Below, piece by piece: positions 55,908 through 64,000 of a stretch of DNA of 64,000 nt (position 1 is its first letter; every line of letters starts with the position of its first letter). The position numbers and the translations under genes are program-made. This stretch comes from Pseudocolwellia agarivorans. Its GTDB lineage: Bacteria > Pseudomonadota > Gammaproteobacteria > Enterobacterales > Alteromonadaceae. Where the stretch lies: NCBI RefSeq assembly GCF_002000085.1, contig NZ_MUZU01000001.1, positions 62,001-126,000 on the forward strand. The letters are read 5' to 3'. The notes beneath the pieces are model-generated. The model saw only the letters and a program-made list of their open reading frames with translations. It was not told the origin of the DNA and did no database searches.

Positions 55908-56543
55908 CTAACGATAATGAACCATTAAAGTGCCTGATACATTACCTACACTTACTTCTGAAAACGTTTTGTAATCAACATCGTTAAAAAAATCTTGGTA
56001 TTTTTTCGTTGTTACATAAACCACAACCCCTTCACTTTCGCTGTCTTCTTCTAAAATAGTATTAATGGCAGCAACAAGATAATGCCCAAAACCATGATGT
56101 TGATGCAACGGATGTATAGCAATAAACGATAACATATGGAATTTATTCAAAGGCACTGCAGCAAGTATTTTTTCTTCTTTTTCAATCATTTGCTTAGTAC
56201 TAAAATAACCAGCGCCTAAAAGCATTTTTAAACGCCAATGCCAAAATCGATCTTTTCCCATTCCTGTGTCGGGCTTATTTAAACAAGCAACACCAACAAT
56301 ACTTTCACCTAAATACAAACCAACCATAGGTTGTTTAGCTGTCCAAAAAGCATTGAGTTCTTCGCGAATTGATGTTCTTAGCCTTTGCTCGTAATCAGGT
56401 TTGTCGCCATTAAATATTTCAAGAAAAACAGGATCATCATGGTAGGCTTGATACAATAAAGAAGCAGCAAGTTTTAAATCTTCAGCGGCTAAATATTCAG
56501 CTCTAACATTTAAATCAGTTTTTTCAGACACGGTATCACCCAT
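55908..56543 (-). CDS. GNAT-family N-acetyltransferase
   Basis: A 211-residue cytoplasmic acyltransferase-like protein. The GNAT fold is seen in RAEYLAAEDLKLAASLLYQAYHDDPVF at the start, the beta-strand MVGLYLGESIVGVACLNKP, and the acetyl-CoA binding region FIAIHPLHQHHGFGHYLVAAINTILEEDSESEGVVVYV. The motif A equivalent, HQHHGFGHYL, replaces the usual Q/RxxGxG/A with HxxGFG. The acceptor is unknown. GAGGAAATAGG lies directly before the ATG. It is a single-gene unit ending in a terminator. Confidence 0.85.
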   Translation of the reverse strand: MGDTVSEKTDLNVRAEYLAAEDLKLAASLLYQAYHDDPVFLEIFNGDKPDYEQRLRTSIREELNAFWTAKQPMVGLYLGESIVGVACLNKPDTGMGKDRFWHWRLKMLLGAGYFSTKQMIEKEEKILAAVPLNKFHMLSFIAIHPLHQHHGFGHYLVAAINTILEEDSESEGVVVYVTTKKYQDFFNDVDYKTFSEVSVGNVSGTLMVHYR

Positions 56544-56678
56544 CCTATTTCCTCACTCTATCCAGAATAATTTTAAAAGTTAAACCACTATTGAATTAAA
56601 ACGGTCTACATAATTATAGACGATATACAATATCAGCATATTTTATAGTGAGCAAATTTCAAACAAATGATTCTAATA

Positions 56679-56915
56679 TTACATCGCTATCAGCCTTTTA
56701 TAACTTTTACCTTCACCTGTATCGGTTAAAACACCATTTTCGAAGTGTGAATAAGTACATTCATCTTTTGTTGTTAACCCATCTTTATGTATTCGTTGTG
56801 TTCTAAAATAAAGTACTTTAATTTCTTGTTCTTTAACTTGGTAAGATTCAGTAAAGTCAGCAACACCTAGCATATCAATAACTTTTTGATGGATTATATA
56901 TATACCCGATACCAT
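56679..56915 (-). CDS. Small hypothetical protein whose 5' end lies in a repeat
   Basis: A 78-residue frame that I do not recognise. It has no signal peptide; the C-terminal half reads KVLYFRTQRIHKDGLTTKDECTYSHFENGVLTDTGEG. The first codons lie inside the left terminal repeat of the MITE-like element at 56901-57212, so the ATG at 56915 is supplied by the element. An alternative ATG at 56873 lies outside it, but neither start has a good ribosome-binding site. The frame may therefore be the 3' remnant of a gene cut by the insertion. Joining the flanks across the element gives a short in-frame extension that soon meets a stop. Confidence 0.35.
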   Translation of the reverse strand: MVSGIYIIHQKVIDMLGVADFTESYQVKEQEIKVLYFRTQRIHKDGLTTKDECTYSHFENGVLTDTGEGKSYKRLIAM

Positions 56916-57212
56916 TCAAGATGCAGGTTTCAGTGGGAACTAAAAACAATTTAAGCACAGATTTCATGTTCCAGACGAAATCTAAGTACATACATCCATG
57001 TATGCAAGGTATTAAGTTTACGTCATGGTTATTCCCTTACTAAAGTTAATAACGCAGCATAAATTGTTTTTAGACTCATCGTAGAAGCACTTGAGCAAAA
57101 TCACTTCGTCGTTAATGCTTTTTATAAGGGAACGACCATTATTGCAAAGCATTGCCTTGAATTGATATCGCTCAAGTGCTCTGAAATAGCCTCTTGATTG
57201 GTAACGGGTATA
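56901..57212. mobile_element. MITE-like non-autonomous element with terminal inverted repeats
   Basis: About 312 bases bounded by inverted copies of a 21-base sequence beginning TATACCCGATACCATTC (19 of 21 positions match). Inside are two further perfect inverted repeats: CTAAAAACAATTTA (56940-56953 with 57060-57073) and AGCACTTGAGC (57086-57096 with 57170-57180). A CATACA/TGTATG hairpin lies near 56990-57005. No transposase frame is present. TA at both outer edges would fit an IS630/Tc1-type target duplication. The nested palindromes suggest a strongly folded transcript. The 57018-57296 open frame runs across it and is not a real gene. Confidence 0.75.
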
Positions 57213-57406
57213 AGATAAAAGAATTACTGTGATCACTGAGCAATAATAAGTCATCACAACACTGAGTATTAATTCAATTAGCAAACACCAAACCAAAAGT
57301 ATAACTAATTGATTTAAATTTATTTTATTTATAAATTAAAGATAATCGTATTTAAATTTAGTAAAATACACTAAAATTTAGCTACATTAACTTTAGGTTT
57401 ATAAAA

Positions 57407-57748
57407 ATGACTAACTTTGAAAAAATTATAATTATCGCCAATCAATTAGCTAATGAAGGAAAAAAACCTAGCGTTGCTTTAATTAAATCAAAAGTCGCAG
57501 GTCCATTACCTTTACCTCAAATAATTAGTGCATTAAGAAGTTGGCAACACGAACCTGAGAATTGCGTTTTATTTGAAACATCAACACCAGAAGATAAGAG
57601 TAAAAATACTCCCTTAATTGAGAATGATGAATTATCTGCTGAATTAATTAATGAGGCTATTACGGTAGCAATAGATAACGCACTTGGACCTATTAAAGCA
57701 GAACTAGCCGAAGTAAAAGCACAGCTACAACAATTAACTCAAAAATAA
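57407..57748 (+). CDS. Putative small DNA-binding protein upstream of topB
   Basis: A 113-residue cytoplasmic protein. The N-terminal half (FEKIIIIANQLANEGKKPSVALIKSKVAGPLPLPQIISALRSWQHEPE) has the layout of a KfrA_N-type winged helix, in which a serine-rich helix reads DNA. An acidic linker follows, then a short coiled-coil tail (AIDNALGPIKAELAEVKAQLQQLTQK). It lies 99 bases upstream of topB on the same strand, and I recall similar small proteins before topB in related gammaproteobacteria. A role in controlling or assisting TopB is guesswork. Confidence 0.7.
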   Translation: MTNFEKIIIIANQLANEGKKPSVALIKSKVAGPLPLPQIISALRSWQHEPENCVLFETSTPEDKSKNTPLIENDELSAELINEAITVAIDNALGPIKAELAEVKAQLQQLTQK

Positions 57749-57847
57749 AAAACAAGTTAAATTCTTTCGATTTATTTTACACTTAGCAATAAAGGATGTA
57801 TAAATAAACAGTGTAACTAATAAGTAGTGTAAACAGGTTTAATAGAA

Positions 57848-59770
57848 TTGAAGTTATTTATTGCGGAAAAACCCAGTTTAGCAAGAGCAATTATCGACGT
57901 ATTGCCTAAGCCACATAAAAAAAATGATGGCTTTATTGAAGCAGGAAATGGCGATATTGTTACTTGGTGTATTGGCCATTTGCTAGAGCAAGCTCCGCCT
58001 GAAGATTATGATGTAAAATATAACAAATGGGTTGTTGAGCATCTACCTATTATTCCGCAACAATGGCAATTAAAACCAAAAAGTAAAACACGAAAACAAC
58101 TGACGGTGATTAAACGCTTAATTAAGCAATCAGATATTATCGTAAATTCTGGCGATGTAGACAGAGAAGGTCAAATTCTAGTAGATGAAGCCATTAGTTA
58201 TTGCGGAGCTTCCAAAACCAAAATAAATAACGCCTTACGTTGTTTAATCAGTGATATGAATTTTGCTGCGGTAAAAAAGTCTGTTAACAACCTAAAGCCT
58301 AATAAAAATTATATTCCCTTAGCTACATCAGCCCTTGCTAGAGCAAGAGCTGATTGGCTTTACGGTTTAAATATGACACGTTTATGCACGCTGCAAGGAC
58401 AAAAATCTGGCTACCAAGGTGTATTATCTATAGGACGAGTTCAAACACCTATTTTAGGTTTAGTGGTAAATCGTGATATTGAAATAGACAACTTTATTTC
58501 AAAACCTTTTTATGAGGTACTAGCAGACATAGCCACAAACAACGGTGAAAAATTTCAAGGAAAATGGCAACCAAGCAAAGCTTGCGAACCTTACATGGAT
58601 GAAGAAAAACGCGTACTATCAAAAGAACTTGCATTAAATGTAGTTAACCGAATTACTGATCAACCGGGTAAAATAACCAAAGTAACGCAAGATAAAAAAC
58701 AGCAACAAGCGCCGTTACTTTTTAGTTTATCTGGTTTGCAAATAGCGGCTGCAAAAGCATTTGGTATGACCGCAAAACAAGTATTAGATACTTGTCAAAA
58801 TCTTTACGAAAAACACAAACTCATCACCTACCCAAGATCAGACTGCCAATATTTACCCGTTGAACATTTAAACGATGTAACAGCCGTTACCAGTGCCATT
58901 AGCCAAGTTTCAAATAAACTTGCACCTATGCTTAAATCGGCTGATTTAAAGAAAAAAAGCCGAGTATGGAATGATAAAAAAGTTAGTGCACATCATGCCA
59001 TTATTCCTACTGCTAAAAATAAACCAACAGGAATATTAACTCCTCATGAAGAAAAAATTTATGAGTTAGTAGCACGCCAGTATATCGCGCAGTTTTATCC
59101 TAATTTTGAATATGTAGATAAACAAATTGATACGGTTATAAGCGGCGGACTTTTCATTAGTAAACAAAAAGATATTGTTAAAAATGGTTGGAAAGATTTA
59201 TTTCCCTCATTTAATAAAAACAAAGATACTCACTCTCAAGATAAAGAGTTTTCAGCCCCCCAATTACCTAACATAAAAGTGGGCGATACAGTACATTGCT
59301 TACAAGGAAATTTGATAGAAAAAAATACGAGCCCACCTAAACCTTTTACCGACGCGACTATTTTGTCAGCCCTTACTGGCATAGCTCGCTATGTAACTAA
59401 CCCTGACATTAAAAAAGCTTTACGAGAAACAGACGGTTTAGGAACTGAAGCAACACGTGCTGGCATTATAGAATTACTTTTTAAGCGCCAATTTTTAACA
59501 CGAAAAGGAAAAGAAATAAGAGCAACAGAAATAGGGAGAAAATTAATTACCGCTTTGCCCTTACAAATTTCACAACCCGATATGACCGCCCTTTGGGAGT
59601 CTCAGCTTGAGTCAATAAGTACTCAATCACTTAATTATCAAACCTTTATTGGCGGTGTTGAACAAAACTTAGGACAGCTAATTAACGAAGTAAAAAACAT
59701 TAGTTTTACAGGGTTACCGCAATCATCTGCCCCAAGAAAGTTTACTCGAAAACGAAGAGCTAAAAAGTAA
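57848..59770 (+). CDS. topB: DNA topoisomerase III
   Basis: Type IA topoisomerase of 640 residues that decatenates DNA through a single-strand break. The Toprim domain begins MKLFIAEKPSLARAI and includes the acidic triad region NSGDVDREGQILVDE. The active-site tyrosine is Tyr328 in HKLITYPRSDCQYLP. Further family blocks are LSIGRVQTPILGLVVNRD, KVSAHHAIIPT and LRETDGLGTEATRAGIIELLFKRQFL. The tail is basic (RKFTRKRRAKK), as is usual. Translation starts at TTG, with AGG ten bases before and no alternative ATG that keeps the Toprim strand. The small gene upstream may be co-transcribed. Confidence 0.97.
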   Translation: MKLFIAEKPSLARAIIDVLPKPHKKNDGFIEAGNGDIVTWCIGHLLEQAPPEDYDVKYNKWVVEHLPIIPQQWQLKPKSKTRKQLTVIKRLIKQSDIIVNSGDVDREGQILVDEAISYCGASKTKINNALRCLISDMNFAAVKKSVNNLKPNKNYIPLATSALARARADWLYGLNMTRLCTLQGQKSGYQGVLSIGRVQTPILGLVVNRDIEIDNFISKPFYEVLADIATNNGEKFQGKWQPSKACEPYMDEEKRVLSKELALNVVNRITDQPGKITKVTQDKKQQQAPLLFSLSGLQIAAAKAFGMTAKQVLDTCQNLYEKHKLITYPRSDCQYLPVEHLNDVTAVTSAISQVSNKLAPMLKSADLKKKSRVWNDKKVSAHHAIIPTAKNKPTGILTPHEEKIYELVARQYIAQFYPNFEYVDKQIDTVISGGLFISKQKDIVKNGWKDLFPSFNKNKDTHSQDKEFSAPQLPNIKVGDTVHCLQGNLIEKNTSPPKPFTDATILSALTGIARYVTNPDIKKALRETDGLGTEATRAGIIELLFKRQFLTRKGKEIRATEIGRKLITALPLQISQPDMTALWESQLESISTQSLNYQTFIGGVEQNLGQLINEVKNISFTGLPQSSAPRKFTRKRRAKK

Positions 59771-59784
59771 ACTAGCGGTTTAAT

Positions 59785-60351
59785 CTAAGAAGCCTGCACA
59801 CTCGGCGTTAAACCCGCAATAAATTCAACAAGATTATTAGCTAATTTTTTATGAGGCAAACACCCTACTTGTTCGACCCAAACTGCACCCGTTTCATTAT
59901 CAATTGAAATAATCATGTCGTCTTCATCTGTTACCGCAAAGAAAATAGTAATATTCTGTTTTAACTTTTGCTTCATCATAATATGACCTATCAGGTTTTG
60001 CTGTAACCTTTCAAAGTCATCTTTATTCCATGGTAAAAGTAATGAAAGCTTGCCGTCTTCACTCTCCGCTTCAATTGATTCACTATATACACAAGTAAAA
60101 TAATCTTTTATATCTTGATGAAGTGAAAATTCAAGCGCTTTTTCAACATTTTCAAAATTTAGATCACCATCAATTTCAATAGGCTTCCAGTAACTTTCTT
60201 CTTCGTTACTTTGCCCTTGTTCACAAGGAGAAACCCAGTCTTTATCTGATACAACGACAGGTAATTGGTGATGAACTTCATGATACTTTTCGATATAAGA
60301 AGTGGTAAATGCTAACAACGTATTTTTTACAGAAGTATTTGGTAATGTCAT
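59785..60351 (-). CDS. syd: Syd protein (SecY-interacting)
   Basis: A 188-residue cytoplasmic protein that binds SecY and checks translocon integrity in E. coli. Conserved blocks are ALLAFTTSYIEKYHEV-like at the N terminus, PSPCEQG (here VSPCEQG), the YWKP motif, LPWNKDDFERLQQNLIGHIMMKQKLKQNITIFFAV and LANNLVEFIAGLTP at the end. I chose ATG 60351, with AAGGA twelve bases upstream and a family-like MTLPN start, over an ATG at 60408 that would add 19 residues. It is divergent from queF with about 80 bases between, the same arrangement as in many gammaproteobacteria. Confidence 0.93.
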   Translation of the reverse strand: MTLPNTSVKNTLLAFTTSYIEKYHEVHHQLPVVVSDKDWVSPCEQGQSNEEESYWKPIEIDGDLNFENVEKALEFSLHQDIKDYFTCVYSESIEAESEDGKLSLLLPWNKDDFERLQQNLIGHIMMKQKLKQNITIFFAVTDEDDMIISIDNETGAVWVEQVGCLPHKKLANNLVEFIAGLTPSVQAS

Positions 60352-60429
60352 ATCAGAGAAAGATCCTTTAAAATAAACGCATATTCTGCGTGCAAAATAC
60401 GTTAACACAATATTGATAACAAGCCCTTT

Positions 60430-61278
60430 ATGACTTTATACAAAAATTCTATCGAACTAAACGATTTATCTTTAGGTAAACCTACTGAGTACTGTAGTGA
60501 GTACAATCCCAATTTATTACAAGGCGTACCTCGCTCGTTAAACCGAGATGGTTTAGGAATAAAAGCAAATGATCTCAAATTTAATGGCGAAGATGTTTGG
60601 TACGGTTACGAACTTTCTTGGTTAAACAATAAAGGTAAACCCATTGTTGCTGTTGCTGAATTTAGGTTTGATTGTACTAGCCCAAATATTGTTGAATCGA
60701 AATCGTTTAAACTTTATCTCAATAGTTTTAATCAAAGTAAATTTGCATCTTGGGATGAAGTACAAGAACGACTAACACAAGATCTTTCTCAAACAGCTGG
60801 CAGCCAAGCACGTGTAGCTCTTTTTAAAGTTGACGAATGTCCTCCTTTAAATATTACACCTATTTCAGCTAAATGCATTGATGACATAGATGTAACTATT
60901 GATACTTACGATATTACCCCTAGCTTACTAACACTTGCTAACAATAATATTACTGTTAAAAATAAAAGCTTAGTTAGCCATTTACTAAAGTCTAATTGTT
61001 TAATTACCAATCAACCCGATTGGGCCAGTGTTTATATTACTTATTCAGGTGCTGAAATAGATGAAGCCTCATTATTAAGTTACTTGATTTCCTTTAGGCA
61101 GCATAACGAGTTTCATGAACAATGTGTTGAACGGATTTTTACAGATTTAATGAATGCTTTTACACCCGAAAAGCTTACCGTATTTGCTCGTTATACAAGA
61201 AGAGGTGGATTAGACATTAATCCTTTTAGAACAACAGAAAATGCTATTGCTCCTTGTTTAAGAACATTAAGACAGTAA
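60430..61278 (+). CDS. queF: NADPH-dependent 7-cyano-7-deazaguanine reductase
   Basis: Reduces preQ0 to preQ1 in queuosine biosynthesis. It is the long, two-domain (YqfE/E. coli) form with 282 residues. The catalytic Cys190 lies in LLKSNCLITNQPDWASVYI, at the same number as in E. coli QueF. Other blocks are the N-terminal LGKPTEYCSEYNPNLLQGVPRSLNR, the substrate-binding YLISFRQHNEFHEQCVERI, and the C-terminal YTRRGGLDINPFRT. It is divergent from syd. I looked for a preQ1 riboswitch in the short upstream gap and found none. Confidence 0.97.
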   Translation: MTLYKNSIELNDLSLGKPTEYCSEYNPNLLQGVPRSLNRDGLGIKANDLKFNGEDVWYGYELSWLNNKGKPIVAVAEFRFDCTSPNIVESKSFKLYLNSFNQSKFASWDEVQERLTQDLSQTAGSQARVALFKVDECPPLNITPISAKCIDDIDVTIDTYDITPSLLTLANNNITVKNKSLVSHLLKSNCLITNQPDWASVYITYSGAEIDEASLLSYLISFRQHNEFHEQCVERIFTDLMNAFTPEKLTVFARYTRRGGLDINPFRTTENAIAPCLRTLRQ

Positions 61279-61532
61279 GTAGCTAACTTGTCATATTTAT
61301 TACTATTCAAGCTAACGAATATATTAACTACAAATTATTAACATAAATGTCATAAAGTACATACGAACTAATTACTTATCAATACAAATCGCTATCACAA
61401 TAATCAGTGCTATGCTAAATTTTGATATATACTAGTTAAATACATATTTTAATTTCGAATCGCTTTATTGTGTTTTAAGCATAATTAAGGGATTAATTTA
61501 AATGATTCGATTGGCAGGACATAACTCCTTTT

Positions 61533-63128
61533 ATGAGCGATACACCATCATCTGATACGCAGGTAACTCAATTAAAGCGTAAATTAGAAGCCGCTATTTC
61601 ATCGCGTGCGTCATTAGAAAATGACTTGAAGACTCAATCTTCAATGTTAGTTGATTTTATTGGAAAATTATCTCAAACCTGTAAAGGCCAGGATAAAACA
61701 TTAGATAATAAGTTAGCCAATTTAAGAAGTTTACTAAAAAAATCGGCTGCATTAGCTGATATTGAAAAGCAAATTTCAGTAATATCTCAACTATTACAGC
61801 AACACTCTACAACCAATGCTGCCAATATAAAAACCCTACACAACGATTTTTTATTAGCAGGTAAATCATTACAAAAAGTTAATGGTTTACCTAGCGGACT
61901 TAGACGTGATTTACGCGCTTTATTAGAAAGTAGCGAAGATGAAAAAGATGCGGTGGTTCAATATATTCCTCTATTAAGTCAGTTAGTCTCTTTTTACACG
62001 ACCGTATTAGCTTCAAAAAACACTCCAACGGTTGATGTCACAACCACAGTAAACTCATTAAACAATATAAATGAATTAAGTACTGAACAACCTGTCAGCA
62101 AAGAATTTATCGAGAAGTTTTCTGGTATATTAAATGAGCTTGCGTTATCTGATATTAATACAAAACAACTCTCAACAGTTAAAGCAAAAATAACGCCTGA
62201 CATGTCTAATAACAATTTATTAGACCGTTTTTTTGAAGTATTCGATGTTATTGTAGAAGACTTAAAAAATGAAAGAAATACAGCAAAAGTATTTTTATCA
62301 ACATTAAGTGAAACGCTTTCTACAGTGCAATCAGCAGTTAAAAGTACATTAGAAATGAGCTCGGAGTCAGGCTCTAAACATGAAAAAATAAACAATATAC
62401 TTCAAAAACAAGTCGGTGAAATGGCAACAGATATTAATAACGCCACATCTCTTAATACAATAAAAAGTGATATTAACGACAAGTTAAAGCGCATAGCCGT
62501 TACTTTACAAAAAAAATCAGAACTTGAGCAAGAACAAAACAACTTACTACAAGCTAAAATGCATGACATGGCGGCTAAGGTAAAATCACTAGAAGAACAA
62601 AGCAAAACCTTTGAAAAACGGATTCAAGAACAACAAACTAAAAGCATGACAGATGCCTTAACTAAGCTTGCTAATAGAGCCGCCTTTGATGACTACTACG
62701 CCAAAGCACTTATGAAGTATCACAGTAACAATTTTGATTTAGCGATTGTTGTTTTAGATTTAGATGATTTCAAACGGATAAATGACACTTATGGCCATAC
62801 TGCAGGCGATAAAACATTACAAGTAATAGCAAACACCCTGAAAAAACAAATTGGTGAACATGCGTTTGTAGCTCGCTATGGCGGTGAAGAATTTGTGTTA
62901 ATTATGTCTGAAATTAACAAAACACAACTTTTAAAGCGATTAGATACTCTGAGACAGCAAATAGCCCGCTTACCCTTTAAATTTAAAAACGATAAAGTCA
63001 GCATTACCATTTCAGTGGGCGCTAGCCATATTAACAAAGAAGATAATACCCATACCGCATTCGAGCGAGCCGACGAGGCTCTTTATCAAGCTAAAGCCGA
63101 AGGAAAAAATCAAGTAGTTTACGTATAA
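61533..63128 (+). CDS. Diguanylate cyclase (GGDEF domain) with long coiled-coil region
   Basis: A 531-residue cytoplasmic protein. The first 350 residues are helical and coiled-coil rich (KLEAAISSRASLENDLKTQSSMLVDFIGKLS near the start; KKSELEQEQNNLLQAKMHDMAAKVKSLEEQSKTFEKRIQEQQ before the catalytic domain), with no transmembrane helix. The GGDEF domain spans about 370-531: MTDALTKLANRAAFDDYYA, VVLDLDDFKRINDTYGHTAGD and ARYGGEEFVLIM, an active GGEEF form. The inhibitory I-site RxxD is absent (GEHA at that position), so product inhibition is probably weak. It makes cyclic di-GMP. AGGA lies before the ATG. The gene is monocistronic and followed by a hairpin at 63146-63184. Confidence 0.92.
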   Translation: MSDTPSSDTQVTQLKRKLEAAISSRASLENDLKTQSSMLVDFIGKLSQTCKGQDKTLDNKLANLRSLLKKSAALADIEKQISVISQLLQQHSTTNAANIKTLHNDFLLAGKSLQKVNGLPSGLRRDLRALLESSEDEKDAVVQYIPLLSQLVSFYTTVLASKNTPTVDVTTTVNSLNNINELSTEQPVSKEFIEKFSGILNELALSDINTKQLSTVKAKITPDMSNNNLLDRFFEVFDVIVEDLKNERNTAKVFLSTLSETLSTVQSAVKSTLEMSSESGSKHEKINNILQKQVGEMATDINNATSLNTIKSDINDKLKRIAVTLQKKSELEQEQNNLLQAKMHDMAAKVKSLEEQSKTFEKRIQEQQTKSMTDALTKLANRAAFDDYYAKALMKYHSNNFDLAIVVLDLDDFKRINDTYGHTAGDKTLQVIANTLKKQIGEHAFVARYGGEEFVLIMSEINKTQLLKRLDTLRQQIARLPFKFKNDKVSITISVGASHINKEDNTHTAFERADEALYQAKAEGKNQVVYV

Positions 63129-63145
63129 CCTTCATTTATCATCAT

Positions 63146-63184
63146 AAGTATTAACACTATATATTTTTTATCGTGTTAATACTT
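63146..63184 (+). terminator. Hairpin after the diguanylate cyclase gene
   Basis: AAGTATTAACAC pairs perfectly with GTGTTAATACTT around a 15-base T-rich loop. No T-run follows the stem, so termination is plausible but not certain. Confidence 0.5.
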
Positions 63185-63235
63185 TGGCCTATTACATCAA
63201 ACATTTCATCCTAGGCCTTCAGAAAAGGAATAAAC

Positions 63236-64000
63236 ATGCATACACAACTTAATCCTGTAGGAAACATGAAACTACTTTCTCAAGTAGAAGTAGATCAACT
63301 TCAAAAATCAGCAACAAGCGATTTATACAACTTATACCGAAACTGTTCTCTTGCCGTATTAAACGCAGGTAGCCACACAGATGATGCCGAAGAAATTTAT
63401 CAAAAATATACTGATTTTCACATTCAAGTATTAAGGCGTGAGCGCGGTATAAAGTTAGACCTAGAAAACCCACCTGAACACGCATTTGTTGACGGCGTCA
63501 TAATTAAAGGTATTCAAGAACATTTATCTGTTGTTTTAAGAGATATATTATTTACCAATACTAAATATAAAAATATCAGTAACGACTCTAGCGAAATAAC
63601 ACATGTAACATTTGATATTTTACGTAATGCTAACGTTATTCAACCCGAAACTGATCCTAATTTAATAACTTGTTGGGGTGGTCATTCCATCAACCAAATT
63701 GAATATAAATATACCAAAGAAGTGGGTTACCAACTTGGCTTACGTGGTTTTAATATTTGTACCGGTTGTGGGCCTGGCGCAATGAAAGGCCCTATGAAAG
63801 GAGCCACGATAGGTCATGCAAAACAACGTAATAATTTTGGTCGTTACATAGGTTTAACTGAGCCAAGCATTATTGCAGCAGAGCCACCAAACCCCATTGT
63901 TAATGAATTAGTTATAATGCCTGATATTGAAAAAAGGCTTGAAGCTTTTGTACGTATATCTCATGGTATTATTATTTTTCCAGGTGGCGCAGGTACATCA
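63236..64000 (+). CDS. ppnN: Nucleotide 5'-monophosphate nucleosidase PpnN (5' part)
   Basis: The first 255 codons of a protein that is about 450 residues in E. coli (PpnN, formerly YgdH); the rest lies beyond the window. It cleaves purine and pyrimidine monophosphates to base plus ribose 5-phosphate and responds to (p)ppGpp. Conserved blocks are the N-terminal [30 protein letters not shown] and the LOG-type Rossmann region [23 protein letters not shown]. The nucleotide-binding strings [25 protein letters not shown] and [15 protein letters not shown] follow. AAGGAA precedes the ATG. The sequence aligns closely with E. coli PpnN from memory. Confidence 0.95.
   Translation, partial: MHTQLNPVGNMKLLSQVEVDQLQKSATSDLYNLYRNCSLAVLNAGSHTDDAEEIYQKYTDFHIQVLRRERGIKLDLENPPEHAFVDGVIIKGIQEHLSVVLRDILFTNTKYKNISNDSSEITHVTFDILRNANVIQPETDPNLITCWGGHSINQIEYKYTKEVGYQLGLRGFNICTGCGPGAMKGPMKGATIGHAKQRNNFGRYIGLTEPSIIAAEPPNPIVNELVIMPDIEKRLEAFVRISHGIIIFPGGAGTS

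Noticed and set aside
57018-57296. 92-residue minus-strand open frame with hydrophobic N terminus
   Set aside because: Most of it lies inside the MITE-like element and simply reads through its inverted repeats. No ribosome-binding site or family resemblance.
60352-60429. Possible preQ1 riboswitch before queF
   Set aside because: The syd-queF gap is short and shows no preQ1 pseudoknot pattern.

Overview
The window is AT-rich and comes from a marine gammaproteobacterium. TopB, QueF, Syd, PpnN, SbcCD, TapT and CysK all look gammaproteobacterial. Rhombosortase, a PEP-CTERM protein, several TonB receptors and a lone sulfatase point to Alteromonadales, most likely a Colwellia/Thalassotalea-type member of Colwelliaceae. 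That placement is inferred from protein character, not from a database search. I see no rRNA, tRNA, CRISPR array, phage or intact insertion sequence. One MITE-like element is present.

Region 1 (1-17280, every gene on the minus strand). In transcription order: an ECF sigma factor with its FecR anti-sigma regulator, a large STN-type TonB receptor, two tandem thioredoxin-ankyrin hybrids, a BacA/YddA-like ABC transporter, thioredoxin reductase, a PreP-like M16 peptidase, leucyl aminopeptidase, an MFS permease and pyroglutamyl peptidase. Five promoter regions here (sigma, TonB receptor, trx-ank/ABC, trxB, pcp) carry the same two-block element, TTGCCTGAT then exactly 14 bases then CGTTA or a close variant. 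I read it as the promoter of the local ECF sigma factor. I infer a regulon that takes up peptides (perhaps disulfide-bonded), reduces them and degrades them.

Region 2 (17761-29486, plus strand). A Slam-like TPR/beta-barrel protein, a secreted FecR-domain protein and a 1366-residue lipoprotein with eleven cadherin-like repeats are followed by an MBL-fold hydrolase, a CHASE2 adenylate/guanylate cyclase and a GAF/HD-GYP phosphodiesterase. It looks like surface display coupled to nucleotide second messengers.

Region 3 (29779-38146). cysK, a small lipoprotein, a PEP-CTERM protein with a good sigma-54 promoter, ggt, tapT, a rhombosortase and an S9 peptidase.

Region 4 (38287-48809). A zinc-uptake module (His-rich TonB receptor plus small CxxC protein) behind a Zur-like box; a LysR/GST/three-domain flavo-iron-sulfur protein group; a PagL-like deacylase; a Big_2 lipoprotein with a small beta-barrel; and a second GST.

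Region 5 (49220-64000). A sulfatase, sbcDC, an acetyltransferase, a 312-bp MITE-like repeat, a small putative DNA-binding protein before topB, syd divergent from queF, a diguanylate cyclase, and the 5' part of ppnN running off the window end.
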